Assembly: GCA_963678255.2 (NCBI GenBank)
Contig: CAXXTW010000002.1
Coordinates: forward strand, 496,001 to 560,000
Source: G963678255 sp963678255
GTDB taxonomy: Bacteria; Cloacimonadota; Cloacimonadia; Cloacimonadales; WRIO01
Direction: 5' to 3'
DNA length: 64,000 bases
Shown in pieces: positions 46,351 through 55,629 of this stretch (position 1 is its first letter; the number at the start of each line of letters is the position of its first letter). Both the position numbers and the translations under genes were made by a program. A model generated the notes under the pieces. That model was not told where the DNA came from. It was given only the letters and a program-made list of their open reading frames with translations, and did not search any database.

Positions 46351-47375
46351 TTGATCATTATCCCCAACCACTGATTTATCCATTTTTCAGTATAATAATT
46401 CTGTTTTAACCGATCATTAACAATTCTGCTTGGTTTTGGACAAGCATTAAAACCTTCAGGTAAAGCCACTGAATTTAATACAGGATACATCCATTGAGTT
46501 GTAGGAATATGTTTTTGAAAATTATCAGTCAGCATATAATGAATAAACTTTTTAGCTAAATTTGGATTTGAACATCCTTTAACTATTCCAGCACCTTCTA
46601 TTTGTTTAAAAGCGCCTTCCTGAGGAATAAAAGCTTTATACTTGGAGGTTTTTTCAAGCTCAATATGATAAGCAGGGCTAGTTGAATAACTTAAAACAAT
46701 TGGAGCTTCTCCTGCTAAAAAAGCACTATATCCATCATCCCAACTTGCAGGAATCGTTAAAATATTCGGTTTTAAGCTTTTCCAAAAAGAATTAAAACCT
46801 TTTTCCCCAAATACTGCTAAAGACCACAAGAAAAGACCTTTTCCTGGACTTGATGTTCTAGGATCCATTAAGATTATCTTTGAAGAGTATTCAGTACTTT
46901 GCATTTCACCAAACGTTTTTGGGGGATTTTTTATAACATCCGAATCATAAACAAAAGCAAAGTAACCATAATCATAGGTAGTTAAATGCCAAGTATCATC
47001 AATGACATTATCTTTGTCAATAACACTAGAGTTTTCAGGTTTGTATGATGAGAATAAATGATTATCTAAAGCAGATTGTAAAAAAGTATTATCAATTCCA
47101 ATGGCAATATCACATTTTGGTCGATCTTTTTCTAATACCATTCTGTTTAACATTGCTCCAGCATCCCCAACTGATTCTAATTTGACAGTACAATTATTTT
47201 GTTTTTCAAACTCTGCGATGATTGCTTTACCTAAACCCCAGCTAGCAAAACTGTCGTAACAATAAATTTTTAAGACATTGTCTGTATCTTTTCTATTAAG
47301 TTCAGGGTTATCGTTTCTAACGCAACTAATTATAAACAATGACGCTATAATAATAAATGTTATAAGTTTTCTCAT
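46347..47375 (-). CDS. ThiB-like ABC transporter substrate-binding lipoprotein
   Basis: 342 aa from ATG 47375; GGAGG lies 9 bases upstream. The frame extends further upstream, but that part (Trp/Cys/Arg-rich) is a shadow of mlaE. Lipoprotein signal with Cys18 (SLFIISC). The mature domain matches thiamine-binding TbpA/ThiB proteins: IYCYDSFASWGLGKAI, FEKQNNCTVKLESVGDAG, CDIAIGIDNTFL, MDPRTSSPGKGLFLWSLA and PIVLSYSTSPAYH. It would bring thiamine or a related compound to an inner-membrane permease. No thiP/thiQ is nearby; instead it overlaps mlaE (ATGA) and trmL. Confidence 0.88.
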   Translation of the reverse strand: MRKLITFIIIASLFIISCVRNDNPELNRKDTDNVLKIYCYDSFASWGLGKAIIAEFEKQNNCTVKLESVGDAGAMLNRMVLEKDRPKCDIAIGIDNTFLQSALDNHLFSSYKPENSSVIDKDNVIDDTWHLTTYDYGYFAFVYDSDVIKNPPKTFGEMQSTEYSSKIILMDPRTSSPGKGLFLWSLAVFGEKGFNSFWKSLKPNILTIPASWDDGYSAFLAGEAPIVLSYSTSPAYHIELEKTSKYKAFIPQEGAFKQIEGAGIVKGCSNPNLAKKFIHYMLTDNFQKHIPTTQWMYPVLNSVALPEGFNACPKPSRIVNDRLKQNYYTEKWINQWLGIMIK

Positions 47376-48133
47376 AAACTCAAACCTCCAAATAGTACTT
47401 TTGCAACAAAGAAATCCATCATTAAAATCCCAATGGAAGAATAAACTACTGTATCTGTGGTTACGACACCAACACCCTCTGCTCCACCTTCGGTATTGGC
47501 TCCTGAAAAACAACCAATAGAGGTAATAATAAAACCAAAAACAACAGCTTTTGCTAGTCCTACCCATAAATCCATCGGTAAAAAGTATGCTTTCATATTT
47601 TCAAAAAATAGCTGAAATGAAATATCATAAGCATAGATTGAAAAGAGATAAGCAGAAAAGATCGCGATTACATCTGCTAAAACGGTAAGTAATGGGATCA
47701 TAATAATTCCAGATAACATTCTGGGCATATAGAGAAATTCATAAGGATTAACAGCCATCACTTCTATAGCATCTATTTGTTCGGAAACCTTCATAGTTCC
47801 GATTTCTGCAGCCATAGAAGCACCTATACGACCAGTTAATACCAGAGCAGTTAAAACTGGAGCGAGTTCAGTCATAGTCGTTTTACCGACTAAAACACCA
47901 ATTAATGACTTAGGGATATATCCTTTTGTTTGGTAAGAAGCTTGAAGAGCTGTAACTAATCCTGTAAATGCAGATGTGATTAAGATAAGAGGAACAGAAT
48001 CATAACCGATTCTTTTCATTTGTTTATACAAATCATAGGTTCTTTCAGGTAATTTCGTACATGCTTTAAGAGTTTTTAAACAAAAAAGAACATATTTTCC
48101 AATAACAATAAATAATTTTTTAGAATACAGCAT
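47372..48133 (-). CDS. mlaE: MlaE-family lipid ABC transporter permease
   Basis: 253 aa from ATG 48133, inside the end of dnaB (14-base overlap); the longer upstream frame is a dnaB shadow. Typical MlaE core: SAFTGLVTALQASYQTKGY, MTELAPVLTALVLTGRIGAS, GTMKVSEQIDAIEVMAVNP and a C-terminal GFIITSIGCFSGANTEGGAEGVG segment (in two parts). The protein forms the membrane part of a phospholipid transporter with MlaF (ATPase) and MlaD (MCE). Neither gene follows here; the next gene is the ThiB-like protein. Confidence 0.92.
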   Translation of the reverse strand: MLYSKKLFIVIGKYVLFCLKTLKACTKLPERTYDLYKQMKRIGYDSVPLILITSAFTGLVTALQASYQTKGYIPKSLIGVLVGKTTMTELAPVLTALVLTGRIGASMAAEIGTMKVSEQIDAIEVMAVNPYEFLYMPRMLSGIIMIPLLTVLADVIAIFSAYLFSIYAYDISFQLFFENMKAYFLPMDLWVGLAKAVVFGFIITSIGCFSGANTEGGAEGVGVVTTDTVVYSSIGILMMDFFVAKVLFGGLSL

Positions 48134-49460
48134 GTTTAATATTTCTGAATACAGTGTATTCGCTTTCAAAGAGTAATTCGATTGAACCTGTGGCTCCATG
48201 CCTGTTTTTTCCAATAATGATTTCTGCAACCCCTGGTTTTTCAGATTCCTTATTATAATAATCATCTCGATAAATAAACATTACAATATCGGCATCTTGT
48301 TCTATCGCCCCTGATTCACGCAAATCTGACAGTTTTGGACGTTTATCGTCTCTTGATTCAAGTCCCCGATTTAATTGTGATAAGGCAATGACTGGTATTT
48401 CTAATTCTTTAGCTAGAATTTTTAGAGAACGCGAGATTTCAGAAATTTCTTGTTGTCTGTTGTCTGAAGATTTCCGAGCACCCATTAATTGTAAATAATC
48501 GATGATAATTAAGTCTAATCCTTTAATTTCAGCTTTTAAGCGTCTGCTTTTAGCTCTGATATCGAGAACAGTATTTGACCCACTATCATCTATATAGATT
48601 TGTTTATCGGAGATTAGATCAGCAAATTGGGTTATTCTGAGTATCTTTTTCTGATCCATTCCAAAACCTTTAAGCATGGTTTCCATACTCACTTCTGCGG
48701 ATGAACTGATCATACGCATCAATAACTCATCACTTGCCATTTCAAGAGTGAACACTCCGACTTTTAATTCATGGCCAACAGCCGCATTAAAGGCAAGATT
48801 CAGTGCAAACGATGTCTTTCCCATTGCAGGTCTGGCAGCAATTACTATTAATTGACCTTTTCTAAATCCACCAATTTTTCTATCTAAATCATCAAAACCT
48901 GTTGGAACACCAATAATCGATGTTTTTGTTTTTGCGATCTCTTCAATATTGTGCAAGGTATTAGGTATTAAATCACTCACCTTCACAAAGGTTTTTCTGT
49001 TTGGCATTTCAGCAACTTTAAATATACTTTGTTCAGCTTGATCTACGATTTCAGTCACTGGACCTACTGGATTATAACAACTTTGAATGATTTGATTGGA
49101 AGTGAGGATTAATTCTCTTAATAGCGCTTTTTCCAATACAATTTTTGCATGATACTCTACATTTGCACTACTTAACACGACATCTGATAAATCATTAATA
49201 TAAATCTTGCCACCAATTTTATCTAGATTTCCATTTTCTTCTAATCTATGCATCAGGGTGATAATGTCCACTTCAATGTTTTTTTCAAACAAATCTGCAA
49301 TAGATCTATAGATTATTCTATGTGATGTTTTATAAAAATGTTCTTCTTTTAAAATCTCAATTACACGTGCGACTGAATGATTATCAATCATCATGGCTGA
49401 TAATACAGCCGTTTCTGCATTTATATCATTTGGTAGCATTCTTTCAACAGTATCACTCAT
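48120..49460 (-). CDS. dnaB: Replicative DNA helicase DnaB
   Basis: 446 aa. The N-terminal DnaG-interacting domain (about 8-110; LPNDINAETAVLSAMMIDN) is joined by a linker to a RecA-like ATPase. Walker A is ARPAMGKTSFALN, Walker B is LDLIIIDYLQLM, then PVIALSQLNRGLESR and the C-terminal IIGKNRHGATGSIEL (arginine-finger region). The ring hexamer unwinds DNA at the fork. It is first in the string dnaB-mlaE-thiB-like-trmL and starts 12 bases after the UDG stop. Confidence 0.97.
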   Translation of the reverse strand: MSDTVERMLPNDINAETAVLSAMMIDNHSVARVIEILKEEHFYKTSHRIIYRSIADLFEKNIEVDIITLMHRLEENGNLDKIGGKIYINDLSDVVLSSANVEYHAKIVLEKALLRELILTSNQIIQSCYNPVGPVTEIVDQAEQSIFKVAEMPNRKTFVKVSDLIPNTLHNIEEIAKTKTSIIGVPTGFDDLDRKIGGFRKGQLIVIAARPAMGKTSFALNLAFNAAVGHELKVGVFTLEMASDELLMRMISSSAEVSMETMLKGFGMDQKKILRITQFADLISDKQIYIDDSGSNTVLDIRAKSRRLKAEIKGLDLIIIDYLQLMGARKSSDNRQQEISEISRSLKILAKELEIPVIALSQLNRGLESRDDKRPKLSDLRESGAIEQDADIVMFIYRDDYYNKESEKPGVAEIIIGKNRHGATGSIELLFESEYTVFRNIKHAVF

Positions 49461-49472
49461 TATTTTTTACCT

Positions 49473-50228
49473 TTATAATTTCTTATAGAAATCTCTAAAT
49501 TTTTGTAAATCAGCCCAAGCATCCTTTTTCCACTCTGGTCTTCTTAGCAAAGCAGAAGGATGATAAGTTAACCATACCGGAATTCCTTGATAATCAAATG
49601 GTTGTTTAAGTCTTAAAACATCCATACGATCATCCTTTTTTAATAAATTATTAATAGCTGTTTTTCCTAATAATAGGATTATTTTTGGTTTAATGATTCT
49701 GATTTGTTGTTCAAGGTAAGGCATGCAAGCATTTGACTCTTCAGGTAAAGGTGCTCTGTTCCCTGGTGGTCTACATTTGACAATATTTGTAATATATACA
49801 TCTTCTCTGCTTATATTGATTGCTGCTAGCATTTTTGTTAATAATTTCCCTGCTTCCCCAACAAAGGGTTTCCCTGTAATATTCTCATCAGCTCCAGGAC
49901 CTTCCCCAATAATCAAAGCTTTTGCTTTATAATACCCTTCTCCATAAACAAATTTTAATCTTGTTTTTTGTAAAGAACACTTTGTACAATTTGCATAATT
50001 TAATTTTAAATATTCTAAACCCTTATCATCAGAAATCAATTCACTTCCTGTTACTGGTTCTTTTATTGGACAAATAATCGATGTCAAGTTAGAAAAATCC
50101 TCAACTTCAACAGCTGAGGATTTATTTATATTTTCTTTAAATTGAAAATCTTTAAAATTGGTAAAAAGATGGTCTATTCCTGATTTTTGAATGCACTCTA
50201 AATATTGCTTTAAAGACCTTAAACTCAT
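49473..50228 (-). CDS. Family 4 uracil-DNA glycosylase (Fe-S)
   Basis: 251 aa. A 70-residue N-terminal extension without recognised motifs precedes the UDG4 domain. The active site is LIIGEGPGADENITGKPFVG and the late motif is TYHPSALLRRP. The four cysteines for the 4Fe-4S cluster are CTKC (about residue 88) plus those in IVKCRPPGNR and NACMPYL. It removes uracil from DNA to start base excision repair. The gene lies between the acidic protein and dnaB in one leftward string. Confidence 0.94.
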   Translation of the reverse strand: MSLRSLKQYLECIQKSGIDHLFTNFKDFQFKENINKSSAVEVEDFSNLTSIICPIKEPVTGSELISDDKGLEYLKLNYANCTKCSLQKTRLKFVYGEGYYKAKALIIGEGPGADENITGKPFVGEAGKLLTKMLAAINISREDVYITNIVKCRPPGNRAPLPEESNACMPYLEQQIRIIKPKIILLLGKTAINNLLKKDDRMDVLRLKQPFDYQGIPVWLTYHPSALLRRPEWKKDAWADLQKFRDFYKKL

Positions 50229-50236
50229 TTCACTAA

Positions 50237-50629
50237 TTAGTCTTCGTCGTCATCATCATCAAATTCAATATCATCATCTTCTTCATCATCAAATTCATCT
50301 TCCTTTACCGGAGGAAGTTCTCTTTCAAGTGGTTCAGCATCATCATCGTCGTCATCATCATATGACATATCATTGTAATCATAACGTTCTTCACGCATTC
50401 TGTCTTCTTCAGATTCCAATTCAATTTGATCTAAAATGAAGTCAGGAATTTCATTCATTGCTGTATGTTCTAATGACATAACTGAAATTTTCTCTTGGAA
50501 ATTTTTGCGCACGAAATCAGGTAAATTAGTTAATCTTTCTGATTCTAAATTTGATAAAATTAAAAAAAGATAATCCATATTATGATTTTCTAAAAATTTA
50601 TCAATTATTTTATCTGTCTTGTTGTCCAT
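50237..50629 (-). CDS. Uncharacterised protein with Asp/Glu-rich tail
   Basis: 130 aa. The first 75 residues look helical (MDYLFLILSNLESERLT, then FVRKNFQEKISVMSLEH, then IPDFILDQIELE). The rest is strongly acidic, with runs of seven and five Asp residues and many Glu. The position right after gmk is where rpoZ often lies, but no omega motif is present. The start overlaps the gmk stop (TAATG). Such tails can mimic nucleic acid or bind basic proteins; no function can be assigned. Confidence 0.7.
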   Translation of the reverse strand: MDNKTDKIIDKFLENHNMDYLFLILSNLESERLTNLPDFVRKNFQEKISVMSLEHTAMNEIPDFILDQIELESEEDRMREERYDYNDMSYDDDDDDDAEPLERELPPVKEDEFDDEEDDDIEFDDDDDED

Positions 50630-51246
50630 TAATCCTCCTTAATTTCATAAAAATCTTGAACTATGTTTTCATACCGGCTGACTTTGTTTTCTTCAGCTTC
50701 AATTATATGAATGACATCTTCGGCAGCTTTCTCAAGATTCTCATTTATTACCAAATAATCATATTCAATTAAACGGTCAATTTCTTTTTTTGCGTTTATT
50801 AATCTCTGTTGAATTACTTCATAACTATCTGTTTTTCGATTTTTTAATCTTTCTTCCAATTCATGATACGTAGGTGGGATTAGAAAAATTGTAACTACAG
50901 AAAAACCCTTTTTTCTAATCTGATCTACACCTTGAACATCGATGTCCATAATAATATGAGAACCTTCGTCTAAGCAATTATTAACAAACTCTTTAGATGT
51001 TCCATAATAATGGCCATGAACTAACGCAGATTCTATAAAATAACTCTCATCTCTTTTATTTATAAATGTAGTTTCATCACAAAAAAAATAATGAATCCCA
51101 TGTTTCTCTTCACCTCTAGGTTCACGCGTAGTCCATGAAATTGAGTATTTTATTTGAGGTAAGCGTTTTAAAACTATATCACATACAGATGATTTTCCAC
51201 CACCTGATGGAGCTGCCAAAGTTATCAAAAACCCATTTTTACGCAT
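50629..51246 (-). CDS. gmk: Guanylate kinase
   Basis: 205 aa. P-loop LAAPSGGGKSSVCDIVLKR near the N-terminus, the GMP-binding SISWTTREPRGEEKHGIHY stretch, and IMDIDVQGVDQIRKKG. Normal length. It converts GMP to GDP with ATP. It is followed, with a 1-base overlap, by the acidic-tailed gene. Confidence 0.97.
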   Translation of the reverse strand: MRKNGFLITLAAPSGGGKSSVCDIVLKRLPQIKYSISWTTREPRGEEKHGIHYFFCDETTFINKRDESYFIESALVHGHYYGTSKEFVNNCLDEGSHIIMDIDVQGVDQIRKKGFSVVTIFLIPPTYHELEERLKNRKTDSYEVIQQRLINAKKEIDRLIEYDYLVINENLEKAAEDVIHIIEAEENKVSRYENIVQDFYEIKED

Positions 51247-51270
51247 AAATCCTCTCCATTATTTTTATAT

Positions 51271-51300
51271 AAAAAATAAGTCTCCCTGATAGGGAGACTT
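51271..51300 (-). terminator. Rho-independent terminator after gcvH
   Basis: On the minus strand: AAGTCTCCC-TATCA-GGGAGACTT (9-bp stem, 51278-51300), then ATTTTTT. It separates gcvH from gmk. Confidence 0.9.
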
Positions 51301-51316
51301 AAAATTTTGTATAATT

Positions 51317-51697
51317 CTATGACTCAATATGCTTTCTGTATTCATCAGCAGTCATTAATTTTTCGATTTCTTCCATGCTTTTAATTTGAACTTTTATCAA
51401 CCAGCCATCATCAAAAGGAGAAGAATTAATTAACTCAGGAGTGTCAAATAAATCAATATTTACTTTAACAACTTCACCAGAAATCGGAGAAATGATATCT
51501 TCCACAGTTTTAACAGCTTCAAGATTTCCCATTGGTTCTCCTGCTGTTACTTTATCGCCTTCTTCAGGTAATTCGACATGAACAATGTCACCTAATTCGT
51601 GTTGTGCAAAATCACTGATTCCAACAAAAGCTACATCACCGTCAACCTTAACCCATTCGTGGCTTTCTGTATAACGTAATTCATCTAATACTATCAT
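51317..51697 (-). CDS. gcvH: Glycine cleavage system H protein
   Basis: 126 aa; TTGGAGGAAAT before the ATG. Lipoyl domain with LRYTESHEWVKVDGDVAFVG, IVHVELPEEGDKVTAGEPMG and the lipoyl-lysine loop NLEAVKTVEDIISP. It shuttles the aminomethyl group between the P, T and L proteins, none of which is in this window. The transcription unit appears monocistronic, ending at the terminator at 51271-51300. Confidence 0.96.
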   Translation of the reverse strand: MIVLDELRYTESHEWVKVDGDVAFVGISDFAQHELGDIVHVELPEEGDKVTAGEPMGNLEAVKTVEDIISPISGEVVKVNIDLFDTPELINSSPFDDGWLIKVQIKSMEEIEKLMTADEYRKHIES

Positions 51698-52191
51698 ATT
51701 TCCTCCAAAGATTTTACTTTCTTAAGTGTAAGCTTTAAAAATCAGCGTTTTATGTCAAGGATAATCCTATTGAATTGTTTGTTTTTTTCATTTAAGTATG
51801 TGTATGTGTTTTTTAAGATTATGATTTTTCTCATTATTCAAATATTAATCAGTAATAAGAGATTATATATAGATTCTTATCTGTTTCAAAAGAGAACTTT
51901 GAGTTGCTAATTGAGATATGTTTCTTATCCATACAGGATCAGATAGTTATCGATTAATTCAATAATGAGATACCTTCCTGCATACTTTTTTATTAAATAA
52001 AACATGATTTTAAAATCAAATATCCAAGGAATTCCTCTTAAAAATCATTTTTAAGTTTATTATTATAATAAAGCGTTTGTTTTGTTACTGACTTATGAAA
52101 ATAACATAAAAAAGCATGAAAATTGTATGAAAGATAAACTATATTTTATCAGATCCTTAGACATTTTTGTGGGAAATATCAAAAGCTGATT
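51698..52191. other. Intergenic region, no gene seen
   Basis: About 490 AT-rich bases between gcvH and the transposase relic. TTGACA on the minus strand at 51753-51758 may be the gcvH -35 box; no clear -10 accompanies it. No other structure recognised. Confidence 0.4.
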
Positions 52192-52398
52192 TGTACAGAC
52201 ATAAATCTAACTGAGATGGAAATATTGGAAAGGTACTCGTTACGTTGGTCAATTGAAGTCATGTTCAAAGATTTGAAGCAATATTTTGGTTATAATCAGT
52301 CAAAATCTTCAAAATAAGCTCCTCAGATTGCAGAATTAACATCTTCATTTGAATATATTTTAGAAGTCTTCTTTCAGAAGGAAGTGTTTGTGAACTAA
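52192..52398 (+). pseudogene. Fragment of an IS4-type DDE transposase
   Basis: The frame reads ERYSLRWSIEVMFKDLKQYF, matching the Y(2)R(3)E(6)K signature around the catalytic Glu of IS4-type transposases. It has a stop at 52315-52317 and further readable residues to 52398. No start, upstream DDE residues or terminal repeats are present. It is unrelated in detail to the intact transposase at 56103-57413, so it is the trace of another element. Confidence 0.8.
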
Positions 52399-52524
52399 AA
52401 ATTGTCAATTATTTTTATTGACATTCTGTTTTTTTTGTTACTAATAATTAATTAGATTTTGTTGTTAATAGAATCTTCTAATGCTCTATATTAAATTTTG
52501 GGTAAATAAAAAGGATTGAGTTTT

Positions 52525-54096
52525 ATGTTAAAAATTATGTTCTTTATTGAAAGAGAATTTCATTTCTCAATTTTTAGAAATTTAATGTTAAAAATGCAAG
52601 AAAAACAAAGATTTGTAATTGGGTTATATTCTCCTGTTTATCAAGAATCCAATTACAATCAAGAGAATTTTGGAATTAGAAAAGAAACTGTATCTGAATA
52701 TTTTGATGAAAACTGTATATGGATTCAAAACCCATATACATTTTTGCCAGACATTACTATCATTGCTGATCCTTCTTATGAAAAGGTTGAAGATTTTGGT
52801 TTTATTGTAAATATTGGACATGGAACGATCTCAAAGGGTTACTTCTTTACAGATACTCTTTTATCATATAGAGAGAATTGTGCTGACTTACTTTGCTTAC
52901 CAGGCAGGATTCATGAAAAAATAATGCAAAAGTATTTATTTACTCCTTTTGTTGTAACTGGTATGCCAAAACTAGACTCCGTTTTTCTAAGTAAACTAAC
53001 TAGAGATCAAGCTTTAAATCATTTAGAATTAAACTTAAAGAAAAAAACTGTTCTAATTGCTCCTACAATTAATAAAGAATTTTCTTTAATGCCTCTTCTT
53101 CAAGAAAATATTCGAAATGTAATTTCTGATGAATTTAATATTATTATTAAAGTTCATGGTTTTACACCTAAAGAACAGATATACTGTATTGAATCAATTA
53201 TTAAGAATAATTCAGATATTGTTTTTTATGATGATTATCATCTTGAGCTCATTTTTATTGCTTCAGATATTATGATTTCTGATGTATCTTCTATCGCTTT
53301 TGAATTCATGACTCTTGGAAAACCTGTCCTTCTTTATGACTCTCCCTACATGAATATGCATCCAAAATTTAGTTTAACAAATATTGAACATAAATATAGA
53401 CATACAATTATTCGCTTTAATCAGATGAATGAACTTGATTCTCTTATTAATACCTATATTTCTGATTATGAATATATTGAAAGATTAAAAAAGATAGGTA
53501 ATAGTTTTGTTTCAGTTACAGATGGATCTTCTTCTGAAATGATTATTGCTAATATTTTGCACTATTATTATGAAAAAAGGGTTGAGTACTTAATTCTTAG
53601 TGATCATGAAGTTAATTATAACAAACTTGATTCTTTTCTTATTAATACAAAAGAAGAAAACTCTTTTGATTCCATTTGTGAAGCTTTGAATAATACTGAT
53701 TTTCAAATCAAATATATTTTCTTTCTTGAAGAAATTACTAAATCTTCTCCTAATATCATTAGATTTATGAAAACAGGATTAGACAGATATTGTGATTCTA
53801 TCATTGTGCCTTTGAGATTTAATGATAACTCACTTTCTCAATATATCACTACCAATATTCCTGAAACACAGGGTTTAACTTTTGAACAAATTGCTCCGTT
53901 ATTAAGTTATATGTATTCAGGAATCTCAGTTCAGATTGATTATTTTAAAAAAAATTGTTTTGCTGTTAATAAAAAATACTTTTTAGATTATTTAAATTAC
54001 ACACCTCAAGATAAGAGAAGTATTTATGATTTTACAAAATGGATTAAGCATCAAAATTTATCAATTTATTTAATTTATGATGTTGTAGTCGATTAA
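52525..54096 (+). CDS. CDP-glycerol glycerophosphotransferase-family protein
   Basis: 523 aa from ATG 52525; AAGGA lies 9 bases upstream, while an in-frame TTG at 52516 is too close to it. The N-terminal 350 residues fit the Glyphos_transf (TagB/TagF-like, GT-B) family: FIVNIGHGTISKGYFF, FVVTGMPKLDSVFL, VLIAPTINKEFSLMPLL, IIKVHGF and SDVSSIAFEFMTLGKPVLLYD. The C-terminal 170 residues have no recognised motif; IKYIFFLEEITKSSPNIIRF recalls a degenerate GT-A glycosyltransferase (weak). It may transfer a polyol-phosphate or similar unit to a surface glycan. It stands alone, between an IS relic and a tRNA. Confidence 0.75.
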   Translation: MLKIMFFIEREFHFSIFRNLMLKMQEKQRFVIGLYSPVYQESNYNQENFGIRKETVSEYFDENCIWIQNPYTFLPDITIIADPSYEKVEDFGFIVNIGHGTISKGYFFTDTLLSYRENCADLLCLPGRIHEKIMQKYLFTPFVVTGMPKLDSVFLSKLTRDQALNHLELNLKKKTVLIAPTINKEFSLMPLLQENIRNVISDEFNIIIKVHGFTPKEQIYCIESIIKNNSDIVFYDDYHLELIFIASDIMISDVSSIAFEFMTLGKPVLLYDSPYMNMHPKFSLTNIEHKYRHTIIRFNQMNELDSLINTYISDYEYIERLKKIGNSFVSVTDGSSSEMIIANILHYYYEKRVEYLILSDHEVNYNKLDSFLINTKEENSFDSICEALNNTDFQIKYIFFLEEITKSSPNIIRFMKTGLDRYCDSIIVPLRFNDNSLSQYITTNIPETQGLTFEQIAPLLSYMYSGISVQIDYFKKNCFAVNKKYFLDYLNYTPQDKRSIYDFTKWIKHQNLSIYLIYDVVVD

Positions 54097-54104
54097 AATT
54101 AAAA

Positions 54105-54191
54105 TGGTGCTGAAGAGGGGATTTGAACCCCTACAGGCGTACGCCCACTAGACCCTGAACCTAGCGTGTCTACCAATTTCACCACTCCAGC
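54105..54191 (-). tRNA. tRNA-Leu(CAG)
   Basis: An 87-nt class II tRNA with encoded CCA (54105-54107). Acceptor GCTGGAG (54185-54191) pairs with CTTCAGC. The anticodon loop TTCAGGG gives CAG, reading CUG. There is a long variable arm and GGTTCAAATCC T-loop. It is convergent with the glycerophosphotransferase-like gene, whose stop is 9 bases away. Confidence 0.96.
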
Positions 54192-54253
54192 TTTTTACTT
54201 AAATTATAATAGAGATATTTTTAGTCAAGTAAAAAAGAATTTCTCTTTGATAT

Positions 54254-54287
54254 AAAAAAAAAGGCAAACCTAAGTCTGCCTTTTTTT
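54254..54287 (-). terminator. Rho-independent terminator after the PDZ protein gene
   Basis: On the minus strand: AAAAAAAGGCAGAC-TTAG-GTTTGCC followed by at least eight T residues; the stem of GGCAGAC/GTTTGCC has one mismatch. The opposite strand also ends in T residues, so it may act in both directions. Confidence 0.85.
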
Positions 54288-54303
54288 GAGGAAGTTTGTA
54301 GGA

Positions 54304-55629
54304 TTAGAATCCAAACCAAGGACCAACACTCACGGTTAAGCCCTCATATTTGGTGTTATTGTCTTTTCCGGTTACTGAATAAGTGTCACCGCAAACAGAA
54401 TTCTTCCAATCATTATGCCATGAATAACCATAAACATATCCACCTTCAGCTCTTAATGCAAGCCAGCTGGTTAAACGATACATTAATTCAATCTTAGGAT
54501 GAACAATAATATAATCTTTTGATAAATTTACATAGTTGTTATAAACTTTTCCAAATTGGTTTTGTAAATTATCCCAATCAAATTGATCACCATTTTGGGA
54601 TATTTCAATGGATTGACCTGCTGCTCCAATACCAAATCCTATAGAAGAGATAAGGTTCTTTGTTATTGCATATCGTTTATCCAATGTTACTGCCCAAAAA
54701 TAATTGTGATATTTCATTCTTCTGGATACCATGATGGAATCATTTAATGTACTTGAAGATAAGTTACTGATTTTTATATTTGATTTCCTATCAATAGTAT
54801 AGCCTGCACCCATTCCACCAATAAATAACCCCTTACCTATTGTGATTTTGCCTCCACCTCCGTTTAAAAGGATTCCATTTTCATCAAGCTTGTTGAAACT
54901 CATGCGAGTTAACAATTCATTAACATCTTTCATGTCAATCATTGTCCAGATAGGCATCCAAGTACCTCCACCAAAACCAGTAGATTTACTACTTTTTTTA
55001 TTTTTGGTAAATATTGGAAATTCATCACCAAAAGTAAAGTCTTGATCATCTTCAGAAACTACTACTTTTTCTTCTTTACTACCAAAAACAAAAGGCATAG
55101 TTTTTTCTTTACCTAACCTAAAAATTTTAATAGTAACGGAATCACCTGCAACATAAGAATTGATTACATTTGTCATTTTATTCTTATCTGTAATTTCGTT
55201 ATCTCCAATTTGCATGAGAATATCATCTTTTAAAAGACCATAATGATAAGCATTCGAATTTTTTGAGACACCTGTTATTAACACACCATAGGTTTGTGGA
55301 TATTCAAGGGCTCTGATATCTTTTAATGATAATTCTTCAGTATAAACTCCCATAAAAGCTTTTTTTCTTTCTGATGTTGAATTAATGCTTTGAACATTTT
55401 CAACCTTTTTTACTTGTACAATGACTTTTTTAGCATCTGCTGCATTGTTAGTTTCTGTTGTTGAATAAAAATAAACATTGCTTGGTTCTTCATTGCTACT
55501 TATTACTATTTCATTTTGCTTTACATTTTTTTCTTGAACTACTGTCTTAGCCATTAAAGAAAAAGCTATAAAACAAAATAGCAACAATAGAATCGAAACC
55601 TTAATTTTTCTTCCTTTACTCTCTTTCAT
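54304..55629 (-). CDS. Secreted PDZ-domain protein with outer-membrane-like C-terminus
   Basis: 441 aa; GGAGG 8 bases before the ATG. Signal peptide (about 1-27, ending SLMAK). A PDZ domain covers about 88-180 (FMGVYTEELSLKD, YGVLITGVSKNSNAYHYGLL, DDILMQIGDNEITD). The linker is Lys/Ser-rich. The C-terminal half is Gly-rich with alternating strands (GGGGKITIGKGLFIGGMGAG; ending VSVGPWFGF), like an 8-strand barrel or surface beta domain. No serine-protease domain is attached, unlike DegP. It is probably periplasmic or outer-membrane; partner unknown. Confidence 0.75.
   Translation of the reverse strand: MKESKGRKIKVSILLLLFCFIAFSLMAKTVVQEKNVKQNEIVISSNEEPSNVYFYSTTETNNAADAKKVIVQVKKVENVQSINSTSERKKAFMGVYTEELSLKDIRALEYPQTYGVLITGVSKNSNAYHYGLLKDDILMQIGDNEITDKNKMTNVINSYVAGDSVTIKIFRLGKEKTMPFVFGSKEEKVVVSEDDQDFTFGDEFPIFTKNKKSSKSTGFGGGTWMPIWTMIDMKDVNELLTRMSFNKLDENGILLNGGGGKITIGKGLFIGGMGAGYTIDRKSNIKISNLSSSTLNDSIMVSRRMKYHNYFWAVTLDKRYAITKNLISSIGFGIGAAGQSIEISQNGDQFDWDNLQNQFGKVYNNYVNLSKDYIIVHPKIELMYRLTSWLALRAEGGYVYGYSWHNDWKNSVCGDTYSVTGKDNNTKYEGLTVSVGPWFGF

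Noticed and set aside
47376..47567. 64-residue N-terminal extension of the ThiB-like protein
   Set aside because: It is the antisense-free shadow of mlaE, rich in Trp, Cys and Arg. A lipoprotein signal and Shine-Dalgarno mark the start at 47375.
48134..48265. 44-residue N-terminal extension of MlaE
   Set aside because: It overlaps the dnaB coding end in another frame. MlaE proteins are about 250-260 aa, matching the start at 48133.
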